This document shows positions 17,940 to 25,788 of a stretch of DNA of 64,000 nt, piece after piece. Each line of letters starts with the position of its first letter. The stretch's first letter is position 1. The notes below the pieces were generated by a model, which made no database searches, was not told the origin of the DNA, and saw nothing but the letters and a program-made list of their open reading frames with translations. Both the position numbers and the translations under genes were made by a program. The stretch is from assembly GCA_002898275.1 (NCBI GenBank), contig BEIQ01000001.1:175899-239898 (forward strand). Direction: 5' to 3'. This DNA comes from a bacterium HR40 (GTDB lineage Bacteria > Pseudomonadota > Alphaproteobacteria > Geminicoccales > Geminicoccaceae).

Positions 17940-18748
17940 GGCCCATTCTTTCCCGCTGCTGCCGGCTCCAGTCCCGGCAAGAGTTCCGGCACTCGACCCA
18001 GCAGTCGGTACCAGAGCAGGGCGTACCACTCGTAGGCGGCGACGTCCATGCGCACGAGCCGCCGACCAAAGGCGAGTTGTGGCCGCCACCAGCGCAGCTG
18101 CCCCTCGGTCAGATAGTCGACCGGCCATGGGCGAACGTCGAAACCGAGCGCGCGGAACGCGCCCACCGCCCGCGGCATGTCGCGAGCGCTCGTGACCAGC
18201 AGCCACACCTCGCCGGCGCGCGGGCGCGCGAGAGCGAGACTGTTGCGGGCGTTTTCGAAGGTGTTTCGGGCCTCGTCCTCGAACAGGATCCGCTCGGTCG
18301 GGAAACCGAGACGCTCGTAGAGGACGCGCGCCGCTGCGGCTTCACTCGTTCCTTGCGGATCTTCCCGGCCGGCCCCACCGGTGAACAGGAGCCGGGCTTG
18401 GGGGAAGCGGGTCGCGAGCTCGAGCAGCGCGAGGAAGCGTTCGCCTGGCTCGTCGATGGAGGGTTCGCCGCGCGCCCGCAACATGCGTCCCTTGGGTCCG
18501 TTGCCGAGGACGATCACCCCATCGACCTGCGGGGGATAGCGCACAGGCGGGGGGAAGCGGTTCTCGAGCGGCAGCAAAAGCCACTCGTCGAGCGGCAGAA
18601 GGACGAGGGCGACCAGAACGTGCATGGCGAGCACGGCCAGACGGCGTGCCGCACGCAGGCGGCCGGTCAACAGGCCGAGCGAGCTGGCCGCGAAAAGGAG
18701 GGCCAAGAGACTGCTCGGCAACAGGAGGCCTGCGAGGAACCTTTCCAC
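17936..18748 (-). CDS. YdcF/ElyC-like DUF218 envelope protein
   Basis: A 270-residue protein with two N-terminal membrane helices (about residues 5-30 and 36-60), then a DUF218 domain. The domain starts with DGVIVLGNGPKGRML and contains LLFTGGAG, ERILFEDEARNTFENARNS and WLLVTSARDMPRA, the normal order of conserved blocks. ElyC, the best known member, supports envelope and peptidoglycan-lipid balance in E. coli. The GTG start at 18748 has only a weak ribosome site. It is coupled to the rhodanese gene downstream, and upstream lies the long gene-free stretch. Confidence 0.83.
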   Translation of the reverse strand: MERFLAGLLLPSSLLALLFAASSLGLLTGRLRAARRLAVLAMHVLVALVLLPLDEWLLLPLENRFPPPVRYPPQVDGVIVLGNGPKGRMLRARGEPSIDEPGERFLALLELATRFPQARLLFTGGAGREDPQGTSEAAAARVLYERLGFPTERILFEDEARNTFENARNSLALARPRAGEVWLLVTSARDMPRAVGAFRALGFDVRPWPVDYLTEGQLRWWRPQLAFGRRLVRMDVAAYEWYALLWYRLLGRVPELLPGLEPAAAGKNGP

Positions 18749-19400
18749 TCGCCAATCCGAGCGCCGATGCAGCCTCGCCCTACCCCGCTGCCGCTCGAGG
18801 TGGCAAGGCCGATGCGAACGGTCGCGAGGGCATCCAAGATGGACCGGGACCGTCGTCGGGGCCCGCAGGAACGCGCGAGACGGCGACCGCGGCGGGCCGT
18901 GTCGCCGTCCCTTCGAGGTCGCGCGGTTGCGGGCGGAGACAAGTCGAAAGCGGACCGGCGCGAAGGGGGCTCAGTGGTCTTTTGCACTTGACTCGAGTCG
19001 AGGAAAAGCGTAGCCAAAATACAGGTCGCAGACGAGGTCCGCGAGTTCAATGGACAGAGGCTGTGCCACGGCACGCGACAGCGTTCTGCGGCCGTACGTC
19101 TGGTCGAGCGAGAGAGGAGGGCGAAGGACGAGTTCGTGACTCCACCGGGCAGTCCTGTTGGGGTGACCGCTTGAACGGCACCCCCGGGTTTCGCGTCAGG
19201 CGTCGCGGCGCCGCGTGGGCTCGTCAGACCGACAATCCGCGCGAAGTCATCGGCCGGCCCCAGGCCGGGCGAAAAATGAGGCAACGAAATCATCGGGTAC
19301 GACCCGGGTGAACCCCGCCGAGCGTCAGGCGCCGGCGGGGTCGTTGCTTTTGTCGGCCAGCTTGCGCAGCATGCTCGGCGAACGGACGACGGAGGAAACC
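18749..19400. other. 650-base gene-free stretch between ydcF-like and cupin genes
   Basis: No convincing protein gene lies here on either strand. The first 200 bases look like ordinary GC-rich spacer. From about 18970 the composition is less GC-rich. A TTGACT (18988-18993) overlaps a perfect 10-base palindrome GACTCGAGTC (18990-18999), and this may be a promoter/operator, though no good -10 follows. From 19160 to the cupin gene a row of strong inverted repeats suggests a structured transcript, described separately. Confidence 0.6.
19160..19351 (+). ncRNA. Candidate structured leader RNA upstream of the cupin gene
   Basis: Several perfect stems follow one another. GGGGTG (19160-19165) pairs with CACCCC (19179-19184), with an inner CCG/CGG. 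CCGGCC (19254-19259) pairs with GGCCGG (19263-19268). A three-way junction is closed by GCAACGA (19281-19287) with TCGTTGC (19341-19347). Inside it lie one hairpin CGGGT/ACCCG (19294-19298, 19302-19306) and another CCCCGCCG/CGGCGGGG (19313-19320, 19333-19340). A short T-run (19348-19351) follows, 50 bases before the cupin ATG. It matches no riboswitch class that I know. It may be an attenuator-like leader or an independent small RNA; this is inference from pairing only. Confidence 0.3.
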
Positions 19401-19763
19401 ATGGCGGTCCGCTACGCTGCCGGCGCGGCCGATGAGCGGCCGTGGGGCCGATGGGAAGTCCTTGCGACGGGCGAGGGGTACTGCGTCAAACGCATCACCG
19501 TCCGCCCGGGACAGCGCCTGTCCTTCCAGCGTCACCGCTACCGGCGCGAACACTGGACCGTCGTGGCCGGTCGCGCCCGCGTGCGCCTCGAGGACGATCT
19601 GCTGGAGCTCGGACCGAACGGCCATGTCTTCATCCCGCTCGGGGCCCGGCACCGCATCGAGAACATCGGACGAGACGACCTGGTGTTCATCGAAGTGCAG
19701 ACGGGCGAGTTGCTGGACGAAGAGGACATCGAGCGGCTCGAAGACGTTTACGGACGCATCTGA
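19401..19763 (+). CDS. Mannose-6-phosphate isomerase-like cupin
   Basis: A 120-residue stand-alone cupin that resembles the C-terminal isomerase domain of ManC/AlgA-type enzymes. The opening PWGRWEVLATGEGYCVKRI is diagnostic of that group, and the cupin motif LSFQRHRYRREHWTVVAG follows. Within the motif His45, Glu50 and His51 are kept, but the second metal His of the usual H-x-H is Tyr47, so metal binding may differ. GGAGG lies five bases before the ATG. It may interconvert mannose-6-P and fructose-6-P, or act on another sugar phosphate. No GDP-mannose pyrophosphorylase domain is fused or adjacent. Confidence 0.82.
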   Translation: MAVRYAAGAADERPWGRWEVLATGEGYCVKRITVRPGQRLSFQRHRYRREHWTVVAGRARVRLEDDLLELGPNGHVFIPLGARHRIENIGRDDLVFIEVQTGELLDEEDIERLEDVYGRI

Positions 19764-19783
19764 GTCCGGAGACGGCCACCGGC

Positions 19784-21181
19784 TCAGCGGGGCAGGATCA
19801 GTTCCGCCCGGAGCCCGCCCTCCGGTCGGTTGGAAAGCCGCACATCGCCACCGTGGCTGCGCGCAATGGTGCGGGCGATCGCCAGACCCAAACCGAAGCC
19901 GCCCGTCTCGCGCGATCGACTCGCTTCCACCCGCACGAAGGGTTCGAACACGCGCTCGAGCATTTCCGGTGGGATACCCGGGCCGTCGTCGTCGACGGCG
20001 ATCCGGACCTCTTCGGCCGTCGCCTCGACGGCGAGCCGGCCCCGCTGGCCGTAGCGCAGGGCATTCTCCACGAGATTGCGCAAGGCTCGCCGCACCGCAT
20101 CCGGCCGGCAGCGCAGGACCACCGGTGGACTGTCGGCGAGCGTGACATCGCCGCCGAGATCGGCGAAATCGCCGACGACGCTCTCGGCCAGCGCCCGCAG
20201 GTCGACCTCGCGCACCGGCTCGTTCGCCGCCTCCTCGCGCAGGAAGGTGAGAGCCGCTTCCACCATGCGCTGCATCTCGTCCAGCGTCTCGACGATCTTC
20301 TGCCGCGTTTCCTCGTCCTCGACGAACTCGGCCCGCAGGCGCAACGAGGTGAGGGGCGTGCGCAGGTCATGGCCGATGGCCGCGAGCATCCGCGTGCGGT
20401 CGTCGACGAAGCGGCGCAACCGTTCCCGCATGACGGCGAAGGCCTCGACCGAACGGCGGATCTCGAGGGGGCCGGTTCGGGGAAGAGGCGGTCCGTCGAG
20501 GCCTCGGCCGAAGGCTTCGGCAGCCTCGGCGAGGGCCGAGAGCGGGCGGGTCAGACGGCGCACCGCCCAGATCGCCGCGAGGCTCAGGAGAAGGGCCGTG
20601 AGAGCAAAGGCGACGAGATAGGACACCGCCCAGCCCGGCGGCGGGACCGGACCGGTGCGGGCGACGAGCCAGCGGCCATCGCCAAGTTCGACCGCGAGGG
20701 CCAGCGCAAGGCCACGACGGAGATGGTCGCCAGTCTTCCGGCTCCGGCCCTTCTCTTCTTCGTCTTCATCGTCGTGCTCGTGGTCGTCATGGTGGTCGGC
20801 GAAGCGGAGCGCGATCCGGTCGACGTCCACGAGGACCGTCCCGGTCGCAGCTCCCGCGAGGGAGCGGGCGAGGCTGCGGGCGAGGGGATTGTCGCGGTGG
20901 GCGGGAATGTCGGCGATAGCGGGCGAAGCGGCCAAGGCGAAGGCAAGGTTGCCGCCGCTCGCCGCGCGCACGATGCGCTCGTGCAGCTCGGGGGGCGTCT
21001 CCCGCAAGAGGTGGACGAGGCTCACCGTGCGCTCGAGGACCTGTTCGCGGCCGCGGACGAGAAAGGCGCTGCGGCGCTCGTCGCGGAAGATGACGAAGCT
21101 CGCGGCCTGGGCGACCAGCAGGGCACCGAGGAGCAAGAGCACGAGCTGGCCGGCAAGCGTGCGGGGCCAAAGACGCGTCAT
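19784..21181 (-). CDS. Sensor histidine kinase with His/Asp/Glu-rich periplasmic patch
   Basis: A 465-residue two-component sensor. Transmembrane helices lie at about residues 11-32 and 185-207 and enclose a periplasmic domain of about 150 residues. Residues 129-143 of that domain are all His, Asp or Glu (DHHDDHEHDDEDEEE), a striking candidate metal site. A HAMP region is followed by the HisKA phospho-acceptor His271 in IGHDLRTPL. The HATPase core has NLVENALRYG, DDDGPGIPPE and GFGLGLAIA. The ATG overlaps the stop of the response regulator gene, so the pair is co-translated. The divergent neighbours are a secreted EF-hand protein and cytochrome b561, the likely targets. Confidence 0.93.
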   Translation of the reverse strand: MTRLWPRTLAGQLVLLLLGALLVAQAASFVIFRDERRSAFLVRGREQVLERTVSLVHLLRETPPELHERIVRAASGGNLAFALAASPAIADIPAHRDNPLARSLARSLAGAATGTVLVDVDRIALRFADHHDDHEHDDEDEEEKGRSRKTGDHLRRGLALALAVELGDGRWLVARTGPVPPPGWAVSYLVAFALTALLLSLAAIWAVRRLTRPLSALAEAAEAFGRGLDGPPLPRTGPLEIRRSVEAFAVMRERLRRFVDDRTRMLAAIGHDLRTPLTSLRLRAEFVEDEETRQKIVETLDEMQRMVEAALTFLREEAANEPVREVDLRALAESVVGDFADLGGDVTLADSPPVVLRCRPDAVRRALRNLVENALRYGQRGRLAVEATAEEVRIAVDDDGPGIPPEMLERVFEPFVRVEASRSRETGGFGLGLAIARTIARSHGGDVRLSNRPEGGLRAELILPR

Positions 21182-21903
21182 GCCGGCTCGACCCGGGCGA
21201 CGAAGCTATAGCCGCCGCCCCAGTGGGTGACGATATAGCGGGGCCGCTTGGGATCGTCTCCGAGCTTGCGGCGCAATCGGCTCACCAGATTGTCGATACT
21301 GCGGTCGAACAGCTGTGCCTCGCGGCCGCGCGCGAGGTCGAGGAGCTGGTCGCGCGAGAGGACAATGCCCGGATGGCGCACGAAGGCTGAAAGCAACATC
21401 GACTCGGCGGTGCCCAGTGGCACCACGACACCGCTGCGTTCGTCGCAGAGCTCGCGCCGCAGCGGATCGAACACCCACTCGCCGAACCGTACCCGTTGCC
21501 GATCGAGGCGTTCGGCTGCGGGCGGCAGGCTGTTGGCCCGCCGCAGCACCGCCTTGATGCGCGCGAGGAGCTCCCGCGGATTGAACGGTTTGGTGACATA
21601 GTCATCGGCGCCGAGCTCGAGCCCGACGATGCGGTCGGTCTCCTCCGCCATGGCGGTGAGCAGGACGATGGGGATGCCGCTCTGGGCGCGAAGATCCCGG
21701 CACAGCGACAACCCGTCTTCCCCCGGCATCATGATGTCCAATACCACGAGGTCGATGGCCGCCGTCTGCAGTACCCGCCGCGCTGCCCGTGCATCCTCGG
21801 CAGTGGAGACGCGAAAGCCGTTCCGTCCGAGGTATTTCGCGAGGGTTTCGCGGATATCGCGGTGGTCGTCGACGACGAGGATGTGCGGGCTCGAAGTCTC
21901 CAT
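21178..21903 (-). CDS. OmpR-family response regulator
   Basis: A 241-residue DNA-binding response regulator. The receiver domain has the acidic pair in VVDDHRD, the phospho-acceptor Asp56 in VVLDIMMPGEDG and the switch Lys in VTKPFNPREL. A winged-helix OmpR/PhoB domain follows, with FDRSIDNLVSRLRRKLGDD and HWGGGYSFVA. It is translationally coupled to the sensor kinase. Upstream, the 206-base gap to the EF-hand gene contains an imperfect inverted repeat that could be its binding site. The chosen ATG at 21903 is where the receiver fold begins (METSSPHILVVDD). Confidence 0.94.
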   Translation of the reverse strand: METSSPHILVVDDHRDIRETLAKYLGRNGFRVSTAEDARAARRVLQTAAIDLVVLDIMMPGEDGLSLCRDLRAQSGIPIVLLTAMAEETDRIVGLELGADDYVTKPFNPRELLARIKAVLRRANSLPPAAERLDRQRVRFGEWVFDPLRRELCDERSGVVVPLGTAESMLLSAFVRHPGIVLSRDQLLDLARGREAQLFDRSIDNLVSRLRRKLGDDPKRPRYIVTHWGGGYSFVARVEPA

Positions 21904-22109
21904 GGTCTGTCCGATGTCGCCTGCGACAGGGATGTGGTGCAGCGTCCGTCGCCGCACCTCCCCGAAATTGTAACGGCGCGTCGTCTCCGACCATGGGCGT
22001 TGCCGCTCGTTACCAATGCGCGACTCTGCCCGCATCCCGCGCCGGTGGCACAACCGCCATATGCGGATGGCCGCAAGGCAGAGACATCACCGCAACCGGA
22101 GTGGCGAGG
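21904..22109. promoter_or_regulatory. Divergent control region between response regulator and EF-hand genes
   Basis: This gap must hold both promoters. ATTGTAACG (21967-21975) and CGTTACCAAT (22008-22017) form an inverted repeat that is perfect except for one extra base, with centres about 40 bases apart. OmpR-family regulators usually bind repeats in such divergent gaps, so autoregulation together with control of the EF-hand/b561 genes is plausible. This is inferred, not shown. Confidence 0.35.
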
Positions 22110-22589
22110 ATGAAGACCAAAGCCCGATGGATCGCAACCGCAGCGACGATCGCCACAGTGAGCGGTCTCGCGACGGCGAGCGCCGTGGCCGACCCCCACG
22201 GCTACGAGCACGGCTACGGTATGGGATGGGGGCCGGCCGAGATGTTCGCCCAGTTCGATCGCGATGGCGACGGGCGCATTACCCGCAGCGAGGCCGAGCA
22301 ATTCCGCAACGACCGCCTCTCTCGCTTCGACGGTAATGGCGACGGCCGGCTGTCGCTCGACGAGTATCGGGCATTGTGGACGGACGCGATGAATGTCGCC
22401 ATGGTCCGCGCCTTCCAGCGGCACGATCGCAATGGCGACGGCGTGGTGACAGCAGAAGAATTCGCCGTTCCCGTGACCCACATGTTCGACCGGTTGGACC
22501 GTAACGGCGACGGCGCGATCGCCCGCGACGAGCTGCGTTGGCGAGGGCGCCACGACGGCCGTGGCCGCGGCTGGGACGACGACGACTGA
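22110..22589 (+). CDS. Secreted protein with four EF-hands
   Basis: A 159-residue exported calcium-binding-type protein. A signal peptide (residues 1-27, ending ASAVA) is followed by a His/Gly-rich patch (HGYEHGYGMGWG). Four canonical 12-residue EF-hand loops follow at 50-61, 74-85, 106-117 and 130-141; each has Asp at position 1, Gly at position 6 and Glu at position 12. The tail ends in four Asp. The protein is likely periplasmic. It starts right after AGGA-like sequence and is followed by a stable hairpin and the cytochrome b561 gene. Its genetic link to a two-component system suggests a metal-responsive role; the ion could be calcium or another divalent ion. Confidence 0.9.
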   Translation: MKTKARWIATAATIATVSGLATASAVADPHGYEHGYGMGWGPAEMFAQFDRDGDGRITRSEAEQFRNDRLSRFDGNGDGRLSLDEYRALWTDAMNVAMVRAFQRHDRNGDGVVTAEEFAVPVTHMFDRLDRNGDGAIARDELRWRGRHDGRGRGWDDDD

Positions 22590-22608
22590 CGGCTTTTTGA
22601 GAAGAGAG

Positions 22609-22637
22609 CGATGCGGGGGTGGCGAGCCCCCGCGTCG
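22609..22637 (+). other. Stable intercistronic hairpin between EF-hand and b561 genes
   Basis: GCGGGGG (22613-22619) and CCCCCGC (22627-22633) are a perfect seven-base inverted repeat with a seven-base loop. The stem extends outward by CGAT/GTCG with one G-T wobble to 11 pairs. No T-run follows, so it is unlikely to be a terminator. It could protect the upstream mRNA half or tune translation of the b561 gene 20 bases further on. Confidence 0.4.
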
Positions 22638-22656
22638 TCGCCGCGGGGAAAGGGCC

Positions 22657-23346
22657 ATGTCGGACGCACACGGCGCGAGGGGCTACGGCCCAGTCGCCAT
22701 CGCTCTGCATTGGTCGGTGGCGGCGCTGATCCTGGCCAATCTGGCCGTCGGTTGGATCGGCGAGGAGATGGAACGCAGTCCCGAGAAATTCACGCTCTTC
22801 CACTGGCACATGTCGCTCGGCTTGCTCGTGCTGCTGCTCTCGGCGGTGCGGCTCGCCTGGCGCTGGGTGGAGCCACCGCCGCCACCCCTCACCCGCATGC
22901 CTTTCGAGGTCACCCTGGCGCGGACGGTGCACGGCGGCCTGCTCGCCATCTCCCTCTTGGGCCCCATCACCGGCATCGCTGCGCAGCTGGCCGAGGGCAG
23001 GCCGATCGCGTTTTTCGGCATCGAGCTCGTCGGTGGGCGTCAACCCCCTCGAACCGTCGAACCAGCTGCCAGCCGGGTGTTCGTCGAAGAGGAAGGCGAG
23101 GAAGAGGCCATGGGCGCGGCGCTGGCCGCTCCGCCAAGTGGGGAAAACGAAGCGGAGGAGGAAGCCAACGAGATCTGGCAGGGGTTGCACGCCGCGCTCG
23201 TCAAGCCGGCTCTGATCCTGCTCCTGCTCCTGCACCTGGGCGGTGCCCTCAAGCACCATTTCGTCGATCGCGACGACACGCTCGCGCGCATGCTCGGACG
23301 GCTCCCTGCCAGGGCGAGCGCGGTCAGCGGTCCGCCGGTTCCCTAA
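22657..23346 (+). CDS. Cytochrome b561-type membrane cytochrome with acidic insert
   Basis: A 229-residue four-helix membrane protein of the prokaryotic cytochrome b561 family, which carries two b haems and passes electrons between quinol and periplasmic acceptors. Candidate haem ligands are His18, His49/His51, His92, His178 and His193. Between helices 3 and 4 there is an extra loop of about 50 residues; residues 144-172 are dominated by Glu (VEEEGEEEA, ENEAEEEANE). That loop is not usual for the family. It follows the EF-hand gene on the same strand. Its 3' end overlaps the convergent ABC ATPase gene by 23 bases. Confidence 0.88.
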   Translation: MSDAHGARGYGPVAIALHWSVAALILANLAVGWIGEEMERSPEKFTLFHWHMSLGLLVLLLSAVRLAWRWVEPPPPPLTRMPFEVTLARTVHGGLLAISLLGPITGIAAQLAEGRPIAFFGIELVGGRQPPRTVEPAASRVFVEEEGEEEAMGAALAAPPSGENEAEEEANEIWQGLHAALVKPALILLLLLHLGGALKHHFVDRDDTLARMLGRLPARASAVSGPPVP

Positions 23347-24967
23347 GACCGTCGCGGCGTGCCTGCCGAGCCCTACGCCCGGCGAGCACACCGTCGAGCC
23401 AGCCCATCGTCATCTCGGGAACCGAGGAGAGGAGGAGCTCGGTATAAGGATGGTGGGGCGGGGTCAGGATCTCGGATTTGGTACCCCGCTCCACCACCCG
23501 ACCTCGATGCATGACGACGATCTCGTCCGCGATCGCCTTGACCGTCGCGAGATCGTGAGTGACGAACAGCAAGGCGATGCCGGTCTCTTCCTGCAGGCGC
23601 AAGAGCAAGCGCAACACTGCGTCCGCGACCTGGACGTCGAGGGCGCTCGTCGGTTCGTCGCACACGAGCAGTCGGGGCCGGGCGGCGAGGGCGCGGGCGA
23701 TGCACACGCGCTGCTTCTGTCCGCCCGAGAGTTCGTCCGGATAGCGATTCGCGAAGTCGGCTGGCAGTTCCACTTGTTCCAGGAGCTCGGCGACGCGCCT
23801 CTGGCGGTGAGCGGCATCGACGCCAAAGTAGAAGGCGAGCACGCGGCCGATGATCTGGCCTACGCGCTGGCGCGGATTGAGGGCCACATCGGGCATTTGG
23901 TGGATGAGCTGGATGGCCCGCAACTGCTCGCGCGAGCGCGCCCGCAGGGACGCCCCGAGCGGCGTGCCGTCGAGCCGCACCTCGCCCCGGCTCGGCGGCA
24001 GGAGGCCGGTGATGACCCGTGCGAGGGTCGACTTGCCGGATCCCGACTCGCCGACGACCGCAACCGTGCGCCCGGCGGGCACGGTCAGCGAGACCCGGTG
24101 CAAGACCGGCACATGGCCGTAGGCGGCATCGACCCCTTCGACCGACAAAAGCGGCGGTCCCGCTGGCGGCGGGCGCTCCGGCCGATGGAGCCGACGTACC
24201 TCGACGAGGGCTCGGGTATAGGCGGCGGTCGCCCTGTTCAGGATGGCGTCGGTCGGTCCACACTCGATCTCGCGGCCGTCCCGGAGCACGAGGATGCGGT
24301 GAGCGATCTGGGCAACGAGCGCGAGATCGTGGGAGATGTAGAGAGCGGAAAGCCGTTCGGCCTCGATCGCCAGCCGGATCGCCGCCAGCACCTCGATTTG
24401 GGTGGTGACGTCGAGGGCGGTCGTGGGCTCGTCGAACACCACGAGATCGGGCTTGGGCAACAGCGCCATGACCGTCATCGCGCGCTGCAATTGGCCGCCC
24501 GAGACTTGATGCGGATAGCGCCGGCCGAAGGCCTCCGGATCGGACAGACCCAGTCTCGCACACAGACGACGCGCCTCGGCCCGGGCCTCCCGTTCGGACA
24601 GGATGCCGTGGACGACCGCCGGTTCGATGATTTGATCTTCCAGGCGATGCGCCGGGTTGAAGGCGGCTGCCGCGGACTGGGCGACGTAGGCGACCCGCGC
24701 CCCGCGCAGTTGCCGGAGCCGCCGATCGGGGGCGCCAAGCAGCTCCTCGCCGTTCAGTCGGATCGAGCCGCGTGCCAGCCGGCAACCTTTGCGCGCATAG
24801 CCCAGGGCAGCGAGACCGATGGTCGATTTGCCGGCACCCGATTCGCCGATGAGCCCGAGCACTTCCGATCGCGCGAGGGTGATCGACACGCCGCGAACGA
24901 TGGCGCTCGCGGCTCCGCCGCTCGAGGTCTCGACCCAGAGATCTCGGATCTCGAGGACGGCCGTCAT
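23324..24967 (-). CDS. Fused double ATPase of a peptide/nickel-type ABC importer (DppD-DppF)
   Basis: A 547-residue protein with two complete ATPase domains in tandem. The first has Walker A GESGAGKST (41-49), signature VSGGQ and Walker B DLVVFDEP. The second has Walker A GESGSGKST (306-314), signature LSGGQ and Walker B LLVCDEP. The domains correspond to DppD/OppD and DppF/OppF, usually separate genes. The C-terminal HHPYTELLLSSVPE is the oligopeptide-family tail. It is the last gene of the importer operon, four bases after the dppC-like stop, and its end overlaps the cytochrome b561 gene. Confidence 0.93.
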   Translation of the reverse strand: MTAVLEIRDLWVETSSGGAASAIVRGVSITLARSEVLGLIGESGAGKSTIGLAALGYARKGCRLARGSIRLNGEELLGAPDRRLRQLRGARVAYVAQSAAAAFNPAHRLEDQIIEPAVVHGILSEREARAEARRLCARLGLSDPEAFGRRYPHQVSGGQLQRAMTVMALLPKPDLVVFDEPTTALDVTTQIEVLAAIRLAIEAERLSALYISHDLALVAQIAHRILVLRDGREIECGPTDAILNRATAAYTRALVEVRRLHRPERPPPAGPPLLSVEGVDAAYGHVPVLHRVSLTVPAGRTVAVVGESGSGKSTLARVITGLLPPSRGEVRLDGTPLGASLRARSREQLRAIQLIHQMPDVALNPRQRVGQIIGRVLAFYFGVDAAHRQRRVAELLEQVELPADFANRYPDELSGGQKQRVCIARALAARPRLLVCDEPTSALDVQVADAVLRLLLRLQEETGIALLFVTHDLATVKAIADEIVVMHRGRVVERGTKSEILTPPHHPYTELLLSSVPEMTMGWLDGVLAGRRARQARRDGLREPADR

Positions 24968-24971
24968 CGAC

Positions 24972-25781
24972 TCATCCCCGGCGCGTCCGCAACGCGCGCT
25001 CGAGCTGCCAGTCGACCACCAGATTGACGCCGACGGTGAGAAGCGCGATGGCGGCCGCGGGCACGAGCGGCACGGCGAGGCCAAAGGCGATGGCATTGGC
25101 ATTGTCGCGCACCATGCCGCCCCAGTCGGCGAGAGGCGGCTGAATGCCGAGGCCGAGGAAGGAGAGAGAGCTCAGGAACAGGAAGGCGAAGCAGAAGCGC
25201 AGGCCGAATTCGGCCATGAGCGGCGGCAGAGTGTTCGGCAGGACCTCGCGGAACATGATCCACCCGAGACCCTCGCCCCGCAGCCGCGCCACCTCGACGA
25301 AATCCATGACCACCACATCCATCGCCACCGCCCGCGCGAGACGGAACACCCGGGTCGAGTCGAGGAGGGCGATCACGAGGACGAGGACGTAGAGCTCCGG
25401 TGGCAGCACCGCCAGCACGACGAGCGCGAAGATCAGGGTCGGAATCGCCATGAGGGCGTCCACCACCCGACAGAGCCAGGAGTCGAGGCGCCCCCCGACC
25501 ACCGCGGCGACATAGCCGAGGGTCGTGCCCACGGCGAAGGACAGCAGGGTGGCCGCGAGGGCGACACCGATGCTGCGGGAAGCGCCGAACAGCAGTCGGC
25601 TCAGCATGTCGCGACCGAGATGGTCGGTGCCGAGGGGATGCGCCGTCGAAGCGGGCTCCCAGACGTCGCCGACGATCTCGGATTCGCCGTGAGGTGCGAG
25701 GAACGGGCCGAAGAGCGCCATCGCCGCGAACCCCGCGACGATGCCGAAGCCCAAGATCGCCCCTGCACCCGGTCTGCTCAT
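24972..25781 (-). CDS. DppC-like ABC importer permease
   Basis: A 269-residue permease of the oligopeptide/dipeptide/nickel type, with five or six membrane helices. The N-terminal signature HPLGTDHLGRDMLSRLLFGAS is present, as is the EAA-type coupling loop (VEVARLRGEGLGWIMFREVLPN). The late SFLGLGIQPPLADWG motif is typical of DppC/OppC. It lies seven bases after the dppB-like gene and works with it as the membrane pore. Confidence 0.94.
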   Translation of the reverse strand: MSRPGAGAILGFGIVAGFAAMALFGPFLAPHGESEIVGDVWEPASTAHPLGTDHLGRDMLSRLLFGASRSIGVALAATLLSFAVGTTLGYVAAVVGGRLDSWLCRVVDALMAIPTLIFALVVLAVLPPELYVLVLVIALLDSTRVFRLARAVAMDVVVMDFVEVARLRGEGLGWIMFREVLPNTLPPLMAEFGLRFCFAFLFLSSLSFLGLGIQPPLADWGGMVRDNANAIAFGLAVPLVPAAAIALLTVGVNLVVDWQLERALRTRRG

Positions 25782-25788
25782 GGCCGCC

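Noticed and set aside
18646..19311. Open frames on both strands across the gap before the cupin
   Set aside because: Neither has a ribosome site, family motif or plausible composition, and they overlap the ydcF-like gene in an antisense sense.
18970..19351. RNase P RNA, tmRNA or SRP RNA in the 650-base gap
   Set aside because: None of the conserved cores (for example GAGGAAAGTCCGG of RNase P or GGTCAGGTCCGG of SRP RNA) was found on either strand.
22110..22589. Lanmodulin-like lanthanide binder
   Set aside because: The EF loops lack the Pro at position 2 and the Asp at position 9 typical of lanmodulin; they are ordinary calcium-type loops.
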